Source of the DNA: Alviniconcha marisindica
Taxonomy: Eukaryota > Mollusca > Gastropoda > Provannidae
Assembly (NCBI GenBank): GCA_018857735.1
Contig: JABMCL010002397.1
Coordinates: 33,501-97,500, forward strand
Direction of reading: 5' to 3'
Length of the DNA: 64,000 bases
The notes beneath the pieces were generated by a model. The model was not told where the DNA came from. It made no database searches and saw nothing but the letters and a program-made list of their open reading frames with translations. Both the position numbers and the translations under genes were made by a program. Every line of letters starts with the position of its first letter. Position 1 is the stretch's first letter. This document shows, in pieces, positions 1 to 26,100 of this stretch.

Positions 1-109
1 TTCCTGTGCATGCATTTTATTTTATTTCACAAGCTTGGAAACCAGTTACTTATACAAAAATTCTCAACAAAAATAAAACAAAGAGTTGTCTGCTTGTTGC
101 AGCACTTAC
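1..109 (-). other. LARS1 intron 13 (partial)
   Basis: Sequence after the gtaagt donor of exon 13; no exon or repeat is recognisable in this stub. Confidence 0.7.
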
Positions 110-14348
<14,239 letters not shown>

Positions 14349-14679
14349 TGCTTCGGTTGTACAATTCGTAAGTGTAGGAACGTTGCGTTGCACAGTTACC
14401 GTATTGCAAAAGACTTCGTCAGATTCACCGAAGTACGAAGTGATGAAAGGGAAGCCACATGTGCAAGATGTCGTACAATTACCAACTTTTAATAAAGAAG
14501 TAATAATTTATTCAAGTAGTTTTCAACAGAAGCACCGTAAAAACTGCTGATGCAAGAAGGCCGAACTTCTTTTTCTTCCAGCTTTCCTCAGACAAAAAGC
14601 TGGATAATCCTGACTTCTTAAAGCGCATCAACAAACGTTCTGGATCCGTTTTGATTTTTGTATAGAGTTGTCAACCCTT

Positions 14680-14708
14680 AGCAGAGGAAGTGGCTTAGTG
14701 GATAAAGC

Positions 14709-14787
<79 letters not shown>
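14680..14787 (+). mobile_element. tRNA-like SINE head running into (GT)n
   Basis: gcagaggaagtggcttagtg + gataaagcactg resembles a tRNA A-box region and is followed directly by a long GT run. The same head and GT junction recur at 15320-15405. Confidence 0.5.
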
Positions 14788-14788
<1 letters not shown>

Positions 14789-14791
<3 letters not shown>

Positions 14792-15250
14792 CCAAGCGCT
14801 GGTTTACGACGTCCTTCCTTCAACCACTGCCGTATTTAGTTACGCCATAGGGTCCAGAAAACTGTCAGCTAACGAGCAGTTTTTTGTTGGTGTCAAGTTC
14901 AAACAGTAGTAAGTTTGTTACAAACAACTCAAATAAAACAAGGTGTGTCATTTATAGCCGCCAACAAAGTTTACACCAGCACAAATAAAACCACATGCGT
15001 ATGAATCGACATGGAACTCTTCTTTTTTTACCCGGGGTGGATGCGTCTCATGTTCTTTACGTGCGTGCTTTGGCGGCGCTAGCGGGTTGCTTCTACAGTC
15101 ATATTAGTACCCGAACCTTTCGGAGGGCGCTGACCGCGTCGCTGGACAGCTGCGCGGAGATAAAGAGTGGCGTAACTAAATCTGGCAGAGTTTGGAGGAA
15201 GGTGCCGGAAAGCGATGCCGCCTTTGGAGGAAGCCGTGCCGGAAAGCGAT
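14789..15250 (+). repeat. 430-bp dispersed repeat, copy 1
   Basis: Starts aactccaagcgctggtttac and ends near cggagtgtgtgt; about 90% alike to 20392-20825. A shorter relative begins at about 59348. Family not recognised. Confidence 0.8.
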
Positions 15251-15319
15251 GCTCGGAGTGTGTGTGTGTGTGTGGGGGGTGGGGGGGGTGGGGGGGGTCA
15301 GTCTCTCTCTCTCTCTCTC

Positions 15320-15352
15320 CCTTAGCAGAGGAAGTGGTTTAGTGGATAAAGC

Positions 15353-15405
<53 letters not shown>
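15320..15405 (+). mobile_element. tRNA-like SINE head running into (GT)n, second copy
   Basis: cttagcagaggaagtggttt + agtggataaagcactg, then a GT run that ends close to where LINE reverse-transcriptase homology begins. Confidence 0.5.
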
Positions 15406-15406
<1 letters not shown>

Positions 15407-15424
15407 AGTGTGTTATCCCATATC

Positions 15425-17120
15425 TCTCCGTTTCGGAACTAGGCAAATACATATCGAAAACAAAAAATCGGCTGGTCTGGATGGTATAAGCAACCAGCTA
15501 CTAAAATTGTCATTGCCATACATAACAGATTCGCTTACATATGTTTTTAACTTATGCATTGAGAAAAACGTTTTTCCGTCTGAGCTTAAAATTGCCAAAG
15601 TGGTTCCGCTTCCAAAACTACGGATAAAACAAATCCAACCAATTACAGACCAATATCACTTCTGTCTGTTTTTTCAAAGCTTCTCGAAAAGCATGTGCAC
15701 ATTTACTTAAATGATTACTTAGAAAAGCGGCAACTCTTTCACCCCTTTCAGTCTGGATTTAGACGTAAATACTCCTGCCACAGTGCATTGGCACTGCATT
15801 GGCACGTCTCACAAATTCTTGGCTAACAGCCATGAATAAATCTGAGGTGTCTGGAGTAGTATTCCTAGACCTAAAGAAGGCTTTCGACCTGGTTGATCAT
15901 GATATTCTATTGAAGAAGCTCGCCATTTATTTTAAAAACTCGAGTTCTCTACCATTTTTTAATCATATCTTCATAATAGAACGCAATGCGTCTTACTCCA
16001 TGGCTCTTACTCCTCCAAAGAATCAGTAAAGTATGGTGTACCACAAGGTTCTGTTTTGGGACCTATTCTTTTTAGTCTCTTTATCAATGACCTTCCATTA
16101 CACGTGAAAGATATATCTGTTGATTGTGACATGCTGGCAGATGACACAACACTGCACACATCTGGAAAAGATATTATGCAAATCAGAAGCAATATGCAAG
16201 ACAGCTTAGATCAGGTATCCAATTGGTGTGATAATAATCATATGGTCATCAATCCGATCAAGACCAAGTCTATGACAATCCTACCAGACAGAAACACCAG
16301 TTGTCACCCTTACCACTCGATCTCGTTCTAAACGGGGCGAAAATTGATCAAGTGTCAGAACACCGTCTTCTAGGTATAACCATAGACAATAAACTTCGCT
16401 GGGACTCACATATTAATATTGTGTGTAAAACAGTTTCAAGACGAGCCTTCCTTCTGTCGAAATTAAGGTACATCGTAGACATCGACACAAGAAAACTGTT
16501 CTTCAATGCCCACATTAAACCTCACATTGATTATGCGTCAGTCGTGTGGGACGGATGTAGTGATGTTCTCAAAAAGATTAAATTCTCTGCACAGAAGAGC
16601 TGTAAAGTTAATCCTTCCAGATACAACTCTAACTACTGACCAGAAATTAAAGGAGATGAGAATAATGAGCCTACAAAAACAACTTGAATATAACAAAGGT
16701 TTGTTCATGTACAGGGTCCTTAGCAATGAGGCCCCAGAGTACATATCTAACCTGTACACACACACTCCCTCACGCTATTCCAGTTCTAGGAACTATCACC
16801 TTAGTTTTCCTAGGCCAAGGACAGACATATTCAAAACAAGTATATCCTTCTCTGGTGCTTATCTATGGAACAACCTACCTCTGACAGTCAGATCTTGTCA
16901 GTCACTCAGCTCCTTCAAGCGTAAACTTCGTGCACACCTTGAAGTAGTCACATAGGATGGACTCCGCCCAATCCTTCCGACTGCTTGTGCTTGCTCACTC
17001 ACTCATGCTTGCATGTATATAAATTAAGCCTGTAATTTTATATTTATTCATCAGTAGCTTCGCAAGGACTAGTTGTTAGACGGGTTTTTGACTGAACCTA
17101 AACTACAATCCTTGTAAAAT
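15425..17120 (+). pseudogene. non-LTR retrotransposon (CR1/jockey-like) reverse transcriptase, 5'-truncated and frameshifted
   Basis: Pieces in order across at least three frames: NKKSAGLDGISNQLLKLSLP (RT start), FLDLKKAFDLVDHDILLKKL, YGVPQGSVLGPILFSLFIND, the catalytic box as LADDTTL where YADD is usual, LLGITIDNKLRWDSHI, then the C-terminal thumb with NAHIKPHIDYASVVWDG and SLYTHTPSRYSS-like text to RRKLRAHLE-type end. Frame breaks occur near 15.71, 16.02, 16.3 and 16.6 kb. The 3' tail ends with aataaagtttt. Inactive; the exact clade is uncertain. Confidence 0.88.
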
Positions 17121-17279
17121 AAAGTTTTAAAGCTCGAGTTCCAGTTCTCTGTCTCTCTCAGACAGAGAGAGAGACTAAGGTTTTCGAGTGATTGCCATTG
17201 CAATGACTGGTCATTTGAGACCTATTTTATACACCCACACAACTCCGCCCAGTCCTTCCGACTACCTTCCGACCAACCC

Positions 17280-17281
17280 CC

Positions 17282-17310
<29 letters not shown>
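17280..17310. repeat. poly-C tract
   Basis: About 28 consecutive C after the LINE tail; a (CT)n run lies at 17672-17718. Confidence 0.95.
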
Positions 17311-17313
<3 letters not shown>

Positions 17314-17514
17314 ACTGTTCTTTATAAGATAAGCTTTGACTGCTTCTGTTTCCTTTTCCGATACTAGTCATATGAACTGATCAGATGTTCTGCTGCTTCA
17401 TTTGCTCATAATATGCTCACCGTATGCTCATAATATGTAACTGAATGATGTATGGCATGTGTTCATCTGGCGCTGTGAGCACGCTATGTTTTATGTGGAA
17501 ATTCTCATGTATAA

Positions 17515-17665
17515 CGTTTCACTCACTCATTCATGCCTATATGTATATAAATAATGCCTGTAATTTGATATCTGTTCATCAGTAGCTTAGCAAGGACTAG
17601 TTGTTAGACAGGTTTTTGAATGAACCTAAACTACAATCCTTGTAAAATAAAGTTTTCGAGTTCGA

Positions 17666-17672
<7 letters not shown>
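17515..17672 (+). mobile_element. second copy of the LINE 3' tail
   Basis: Repeats the 16980-17135 tail (cagtagcttagcaaggacta, then acaatccttgtaaaataaag) without reverse-transcriptase sequence. Ends in a long (CT)n run. Confidence 0.85.
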
Positions 17673-17721
<49 letters not shown>

Positions 17722-17847
17722 TTTTTATTTTACTTTTTTATAGAGATCGAATGAATTTCAAACTATTAGAGACATAATCAACACACCAAGGAGTTAATTA
17801 GCGATCGAAAAACGTCACACAAAACACAACAAAGACCTGAACTCGAA

Positions 17848-18333
17848 CTTGGGGGCGGGGATAGTTCAGTGGTTAGAGCGCCGGACTCGTGATTGAAACT
17901 TTCGCGGGTCGCGGGTTCGAATCCCTGCAGGAGCGGCGGGAGAATTTTCTTCTCCAGTGTCGACTTTCTGTGCTGACTCATTATTTCGGTATCCGTTCCA
18001 CCCTCGTGTTACCGCAGTAGCAAGTAAAAATCCCGGTCATTCTGCCAAAAGTGTAGCGGGTGGCAGGCTACAGCTAAACAGGCATACACATTATGTATGT
18101 GGCTTTGCATGAAGTGACATGGTACATGGTTGTATGGAGTACACAGAATTTGCGCCGAGACGGCAGCAGTTTCATGTGGCACCAGCCATGTTAGCGCTTA
18201 AGTACACCACTTCGGGGGATATTAAAAAAAGCGCTATAAAGCTAGTCACTCATGTAGAACCACATGCGAACGCCGCAGTGAGTCTGCTCAAGAGAGCGGA
18301 GAATAGCGCTATATAAGCGATCATCAATCAATC
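17848..18333 (+). mobile_element. tRNA-derived SINE, best copy
   Basis: tRNA-like head with A box atagttcagtggttagagcg and B box ggttcgaatccc (17914-17925), then a body containing gagaattttcttctccagtg and a tail gagcggagaatagcgctata + taagcgatcatcaatcaatc. The head lacks a good anticodon stem, so it is not a tRNA gene. Relatives at 13918-14140, 21112-21347 (minus) and 59617-60041 (minus). Confidence 0.85.
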
Positions 18334-18344
18334 CCCCCAAAAAT

Positions 18345-18482
18345 CGAACTCGAACTGCGAAAACTTTATCATTTTACAAGGATTGTAGTTTAGTTTCAGT
18401 CAAAAACCTGTCTAACAACTAGTCCTTGCTAAGCTACTGATGAGTAGATATCAAATTACAGGCATTACTATTTATACAAGGT
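18345..18482 (-). mobile_element. third copy of the LINE 3' tail, inverted
   Basis: Contains acaaggattgtagtttagtt and ctagtccttgctaagctact, the reverse complement of the tails at 17.0 and 17.5 kb. Confidence 0.82.
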
Positions 18483-18529
18483 AAACACAAGGTACATATA
18501 AACACACAAATACACACATTCACATGTTA

Positions 18530-18750
18530 GCCTCAGAGTGAATTGTCATAAATCTGAAACAGAACGAGGTCCAGAGTGGTCATCGTGCAAAATCGAAAGG
18601 AGTTAATTAGCGCTCGAAATACGTAAGACAAGTGGCACAACAACAAAGACCTGAGTCGCCTACGGTAACTCTCACCTGCATGTGTGTAAATACAAGGTAC
18701 AGTAAACTCCCCCAGAGGTACATCCGCCTCAAAAAAGGATGGCCCCCAGT

Positions 18751-18814
<64 letters not shown>

Positions 18815-19140
18815 CTACATTTCAGGCACACTCCGGCCGCGGCGACACAGGTGTACACAGACACTATAAAACAGAACCACTATTTATTCAACTGACTGAC
18901 AGGACTATCGTACTTCTCAAGCACTAATTAACTCCCCAGTTGTGTGTTGATTCTGCACGAGTGCTGTGGGCCTCAGTCCTTCTGTTTCAGGTTTGTGACA
19001 ATTCACTCTGAGGTCTTTGTTGTTGTGCTTGTGTAAGTTACGTATTTCGAGCGCTAATTAACTCCCTTGTGTGTTGATTCTGCCGCACTAGCGCTCCGGC
19101 TGCCGGGGCCTCACTGTCGTTCTGTTTCAGATCAGTGAAC
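18530..19140. repeat. scrambled inverted repeat around an (AT)n tract
   Basis: cctcagagtgaattgtcata (18530) and ggagttaattagcgctcgaa (18598) recur in inverse complement at about 18984-19075. A related gagttaattagcgatcgaaa lies at 17790. A (TA)n run of about 60 bp sits at 18752-18812. Element class unknown. Confidence 0.65.
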
Positions 19141-19694
19141 TGAGAAAACGCCATGTTAATCTTTGCCTGGAAAAAAGGCCCAGTGTCGGTTGGTGTATAG
19201 AAACACATATGGAAGCTGAATAAAACCAGCACAATAGTCAGTGTGTGTGCAATATCCCGCTGTACATTTTTGTATTTGCAATATATCTACTTATATCATA
19301 CATGTGTGCTCAAATCAGTGTTTGGTCATGTTTGGTTACTGACAACTTTGGTTCAAGTTATTTACTGAATTGGCTGTATGTAAATTCTTGCGTGGCCGGT
19401 TGGCGGTCGTATGGCCTGAAACCTTTTTATTTTGTCCACTGTATGTGTTTATACATTTTTCTGCAGCTTTTTGTACGGCGCATTGTGCCCTAGGGATCAT
19501 GCGCCATAGAAATGTACATTATTATCATTAGTAGTAGTATGACTGTGGCTGAAAGAAAGAGCACGCGAGTAGAAACGCATACCTCACACAAAAGGAGTAC
19601 ACCAAAATCTGAATATGCTAGCGAGTGTTGTGGTGACCAAACGTTTGGGTCGGGTCTGCCAAGACTTGGTTGTCACAGAATCATTTGCGGCATC

Positions 19695-19734
19695 ATGGCG
19701 TCCTTCACGCGAGCTGTCTATCCTTTGCGGTTCG
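19695..19734 (+). CDS. ETFDH: ETFDH exon 1 (presequence)
   Basis: [13 protein letters not shown] plus one base, donor gtaaga. Not conserved, but the ATG, phase and targeting-like composition fit; the next in-frame methionine is much further in. Confidence 0.75.
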
Positions 19735-22262
19735 GTAAGATGTATTTTGAAGAATATTATGTCTTGTTTGTTTATCATTAAGTTTCACTGTACGAAATTG
19801 ATGATGTACTTTCGTGCATGAATGCCTTCTTGTTTGTTTGTTTTTGCATATTATTTTCTCCCAAAGTCCATTGATTTGTTTTTAGTGTACGTCGACTTTC
19901 TCACGTAAGACCCGTTCGTCTGCTGCAGGTCAAAGTCCAGAATACTTTTTTGTTGTTATGTAATTGAAAATAGAATTTATAGAAGCTAGTAACATTTGGC
20001 CTGCTTGGGGAACGGGCCTAATGAATTCTGAGTTTCGTTTTCTGTTGTTGAAAATACATAATATACAAACATAATTAATTATGAACATTTGAAATACACT
20101 GCAATAAGGATAGATATTGGGTTGCAGCAGACGGACATTGGCCCCGGATTTGTCAACGGTCGGTCACTGCACCAGTTTAACCAGGAAGCTATAGGTCTTT
20201 CTGGGAAGCAATGGGTCCAAAAAATTGAATTTGACTGCACAGCTGCACAGACTATATATATATTATGTCACAACAAAATTTTATATGAACTTAATCAAAG
20301 ACCTTACACTACAGTCATATTATATATATGGTTGTTTAACTTAATTTTCACCAAAATAAATGTTGCACTCACACACACACACACATACATCAAACTCCAA
20401 GCACTGGTTTACGACATCCTTCCTTCAACCACTGCCATATTTAGTTACGCTATAGGGTCCCGAAAACTGTCAGCTAACGAGCAGTTTTTTGTTGGTGCTC
20501 AGACAGTAGTAGGTTTGTTACAAACAACTCAAATGTCATTTATAGCCATCAACAAAGCTTACACCAGCACAAATAAAACCACAATCGTTTGAATCAAGAC
20601 GGAACTCTTTTTTTTTAAACCCGGGGTGGATGCATCTCATGTTTACGTGTGTGCTTTGGCGCTAGGTTGCTTCTACAGTCATATTAGTACCTGAACCTTT
20701 TGGAAGGCGCTGACCGCGTCGCTGGACAGCTGCGCTGAGATAAAGAGTGCCCCTTCAGTGGCGTAACTAAATCTGGCAGAGTTTGGAGGAAGGTGCCACA
20801 AAGCGGTGCTCGGAGTGTCTCACACACACACACACACACACACATTATGTACTTTGTAAAGCACAGTAATGTGAACACTTGCTCATGAATTTAATATGGG
20901 TAGGACTGTTAGGAGTCCTGCGTCCAGATATTTTCGTGTGTCTATCAACAGGGAGCATACTGCAGATTTTGAGAGGTGCTTCAGGTTTAAGGGCAGGGAT
21001 GAGCGCACAGTGTTTGAGCAAACTGAGATGACTGGATCAGACCAGTCTTTCCTGGCAGGTGGCTTCAGTTCCTTTCCCACTCTGACTTTTTTGGGTCAAT
21101 GGTGTTTGCATGTTTAGTTGTAACCTGCTACCTGCACTTTTCATAGAGTGACCAAGGTCTTTTGCATGCTACTGCAGTAACACAGGGCTGGAATGGATAC
21201 CAAGGTAAGACTCACAGTCAACACAAAAAGTTGAGTCTGGAGAAGACAGTTCTCCCACTGTTCCTGCCTTTAGCCTAGGGAATCAAACACACTTGTAACC
21301 TTCCAATCACAAGTCAGGCACTTAACCACTCACTAAGTCATGTCCCCATTTTTTTCTTTTTCTTCTTTGTTACTGTCAACTGTGCAAAGATCCTCCTCAA
21401 TGTTTTTGAAACAATATTCATTTATATTTTATTTGTCTGTTTTATGCATACAAATATAAACATATGCACATGCTCTGTGTGTGTGTGTGTGTGTAAATGT
21501 GTGTGCATTTGTGTCAGTGTGCACTTTTCCCTTTTTCCCTTTTTCTTGATCATCTCCATCTTATTCTTTTATCTTCCTGTTCTGCATTTGCCAGTCCAGA
21601 CTGCTTTTTAATACATGTGTTTTCGTGAGGTAAAGGTGTATGATTTTTGTGTTTCAGTTCAGACTGTCCTGAAGCAAGCCAAAGGACATGTACGACATTC
21701 ATCTTCAGAGACACCTCGCATCACAACACACTATACCATTTACCCAAGACACAAGGACCCAAGATGGAAGGGTGAGTCTGTCACTGTGTCAGGTTTCATG
21801 TTTCGGGTCACATGTGGGCATGTCTGATTGTGTGGGCATGTCTGACTGTGTGGGCATGTCTGATTGTGGGTGTCTGATTGTGTGGGCATGTCTGACTGTG
21901 TGGGCATGTCCAAATGTGTGGGCATGTCTGATCATGTAGACCTGTGTGTGATTATGGGTGTGCCTAATTGTGTGGGTGTGCCTGATTGTGTGGGCATTTC
22001 TGACTGTGTGGGCATTTCTGACTGTGTGGGAGTCTGACTGTGTGGGTGTCTGACTGTGCGGGTGTCTGACTGTGTGGGTGTCTGACTGTGTGGGTGTCTG
22101 ACTGTGTGGGCCTTATTGTTTGCACACAGAAGTTTGTCATCTGGCTCATCATGCACATAAAATGTTTATTAAACAAGATTTTAGTGAACAGTCATCAGAC
22201 ATTTCAGTAAGGCATGGAAAACAAATCATACATGGATAAAAAGCAGAAACCTTTTAACATAG

Positions 22263-22311
<49 letters not shown>

Positions 22312-23065
22312 ACACACACACACACTGTAAATTATTATCAGCAGATATTGAAGAAGTATTAATTTAACTCAAAATACACAGGTATGCTGAGTGTTTAATC
22401 ATAAAGTGTACAGGGTTATTAGGGATTGGGGGGGGGGGGGGGATGGGGTTAGATTCAAATAAAGTCACACAGCCAGTGGAAAGAGATGAGTAACTTAGGC
22501 ATACGAAAAACAAAACAAAACAATAAAATCTGAAACAAAGATGACAGCTAGCATTAAGCTTTATGTGTCTTGGTTAGCCATGTACATAAAATAAATATTT
22601 TGCAAGGTGAGAGTATCTGAAGCTGAAGAACCCTCGAGAGACTACAAATTAAATACCCACCCCCCCACTCCCCACCATCAACTTGAAAGGAGGTTCAACA
22701 GTCTTTCGTGGCAAGAGCCACACTGTGTACTTTGTGTAAAAAGGTGTTTTGGCAGCGGTCTGTTTCAAGTTGTTTTCTGGCTTCCAGATGTTGACATGAC
22801 ACGTGTAGACGATGAAGCAGATGTCATCATTGTGGGAGGCGGGCCCGCGGGCTTGTCGGCAGCCTGTCGCATCAAGCAGTTGGCCAATCAGAAAGAGGTT
22901 GACCTGCGAGTGTGTGTAGTGGAGAAGGCCTCAGAAATTGGTGGCCACACTCTTTCAGGGGCTTGCATTGAGACTGTTGCCCTCGACGAGCTGTTCCCTG
23001 ACTGGAAAGAGAGAGGGGTGAGTGAGAGATGGTCATGTGAGTGTGTGTGTGTGTGTGAGTGTGTC

Positions 23066-23102
<37 letters not shown>

Positions 23103-23120
23103 AGTATGTGTGAGAGAGAG

Positions 23121-23167
<47 letters not shown>

Positions 23168-26100
23168 TTAAACCTGTCATTCTGCAGGAACCTTTTCCAG
23201 ACTGTAAAAAAAAAAAAAAAGGTAAAAGAAGGAGGTATTAGTGAGAATGTGCATCTGTCTGTCGTTTGTATTGTTTCTGAAATGCATGACAGGTGACTTA
23301 CCTCCTTATTCTACTCATGAGAGGTGGCGTACTTTGACCTGATCAGATTATAATACCCCCCTCCCCCCCCCCCTTCTTTCTTCTTCACAGGCCCCACTGC
23401 ACACCCCGGTCACAGCAGACAAGTTTGCATTTCTTACTGAAACAGCTCGGATACCTCTTCCAATATTGCCAGGTGAGTTGCACACAGTTCTGCCTGCCTT
23501 TTGGCTGTTGGAAAGGTGGGGGGGGGGGGGGGGGGGAGAAACAGATCAGTTATATCAAATAGTGACTGATTAAATCTGGTGCTGAATATTGCCTTGGACT
23601 TGGTCTGACATTTCTTGTGGAAACTTGGAGCCCTATTTTGAACGAGAGTCAACTGATTGAGCATTTGCTCTTCATCTTGCTGTTTCACTTCTGTACCGTC
23701 CTCATAGTTTTTAGTCCATGTCGTCAGTTTGGAGGGGAGGTGGCCGCGACTAGAAGTAGAAGAACAGAAATATGTGACGCGTGAAGAGAAGATGGTTGTG
23801 TGGTTGTGAAAGAGGCGTGTGCTCCATCCCCAGGTCTGCCCATCAACAACCACGGCAACTACATCGTGAGGCTGGGCAACGTGGTACGGTGGTTAGGCGA
23901 GCAAGCGGAGGAGCTGGGAGTGGAGATCTACTCGGGCATTGCTGCCAGTGAGGTACGTCCGTGAAAGCCTGGCGCGTCGCTCCGCAGGGTGGTCAGCAAA
24001 GTGGCGCTGCAAGGTGCATTCACCTCCCTTTTGGGGGTTGTCGTACTCGTAGTTCTTTGTTTTCAAACCAGAGAGACATGGAATCTTGGATGGGAGTGGC
24101 CTTTACAGTCACTTCTCAGGTGGGGGTGGACCTTTACAGTCGTTCGTTGTGTTGGGGTGGACTTTTACAATCACTTGTTGAGTTGGGATGGAATTTTACA
24201 ATCACTTGTTGAGTTGGGGTGAACCTTTACAGTCGTTTGTTGAGTTGGGGTGGACCTTTACAGTCATTTGTTGAGTTGGGGTGGACCTTTACAGTCACTT
24301 GGTGGATGCTGTCGCAAATGTGTGGTGATAACTCATAGCAGGTCTGTAGTAAGGCTAGAACAAAGTAATGGATTTGGGGTGGAGGAGGGGGGGGGGGCGG
24401 GGGGGGGGGGTACAGCTGTCAGTGTGGCAGCGGAAGATCCAGACCATAGAAACATTAGAGTATTAAAAGCATCATAGAGTAGCATCTTTTTATGGATCCA
24501 GATCTCCTGCCAGTCTAAGAACGTTTGCCTTTGATACCATTTCCCACAATCAGTTTCCATAAATAAATAAGGGAAAAAGTGTCATCACTGTAAAAAAAAA
24601 AAAGGCAAAAAAAGACCTGATCAGCAGTTACATTTTGAGTACTAATGTCTTGGTTCTGTACTCAAGGTGTGAATGAAGACAGTAACGTTACACGTCTGTC
24701 AGCTTTGTGCGGTGTCCCTGTGCAGATACTGTTCCATGAAGATGGCAGTGTGAAGGGCGTGGCCACCAATGACGTGGGCATTCAGAAAGATGGAGCGCCA
24801 AAGGTTCATACTACCTCTTTGTCTGACCAGTTGGTGCTTGCCAGCTGTGTGTGTGTGTGTGTGTGAGTCGGGGGGGGGGGGGGGGGGGGGGGGGGTGTTC
24901 TGTATTGTGTGTGTGTGTGAGTGTGTGGGTGGATGGGTGTGTGGGTGTGTTTGCTTTTATGTATTTAATTGTAAGTGTCTGGGTGTGTGGGTGTGTTTGC
25001 CTTTATGTCTTTAATTGTGTGTGTGTGTCTGTCTGTCTGTATTCAGTTTGCTGTGTATGTATGTTTGTGTTGGTGCATCTCCATATCCAATTTTGTGTGT
25101 ATTTGTGAATCTATGTGTTCAGATTTCTGTGTTCGGTGTGTATGTGTGGTATATACATCTCTACATTTAATCTTGTGTGTGCTGTTGTGTTTGGAGATCT
25201 CTGTGTTCAATTTCCGGTGCCGTACAAAACAAATACCATACAGTACAACTTTATTGCCAAGTGCCAAGGTCATTGCACAAGGAACATTTTATGGTACCAA
25301 GTACACTCACTTACACGTTCATGCCACAACAAAAATTGCGGTAAACAGTCATTGATAAAAAAAATACATTAACCCACATGTTTAGTACAACACACACACA
25401 CACACACACAATGTCAGCTAGAACACTGGTATGTGTGTATGCTGATCCCTACATTCAATCACCATGTTAAGGCAGGCCTGTCTGTCTACTGGCTTGCTCT
25501 CTAAAGTCTGTCCGTGTTCTATCCTCTGTCTACTGGCTTGCTCTCTAAAGTCTGTCCTGTCTGTCCGTGTTCTATCCTCTGTCTACTGGCTTGCTGTCTA
25601 AAGTCTGTCCGTGTTCGATCCTCTGTCTACTGGCTTGCTGTCTAAAGTCTGTCCGTGTTCTGTCTTCTGTCTACTGGCATGCACTCTAAAGTCTGTCCAT
25701 GTTCTATCCTCTGTCTACTGGCTTGCTCTCTAAAGTCTGTCTGTGTTCTATCCTCTGTCTACTGGCTTGCTCTCTAAAGTCTGTCCGTGTTCTATCCTCT
25801 GTCTACTGGCTTGCTGTCTAAAGTCTGTCCGTGTGCTATCCTCTGTCTACTGGCATGCTCTCTAAAGTCTGTCCATGTTCTGTCCTTTGTCTACTGGCTT
25901 GCTCTCACTGCCTTTCCACTTTGCCTCCAGGACACCTTTGAGCGAGGGATGGAGCTCCTCGCCAAGGTGACCATATTTGGTGAGGGTTGCCATGGACACC
26001 TGGCAAAACAGCTGTACCAAAAATTCCACTTGCGAGATAACTGTGAGCCACAGACCTATGGCATCGGCTTCAAAGAATTGTGGGAAGTGAGCCCGGAGCT

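Noticed and set aside
17848..17930. tRNA gene
   Set aside because: Good A and B boxes but poor anticodon and acceptor stems, and it continues into a SINE body seen elsewhere in the window.
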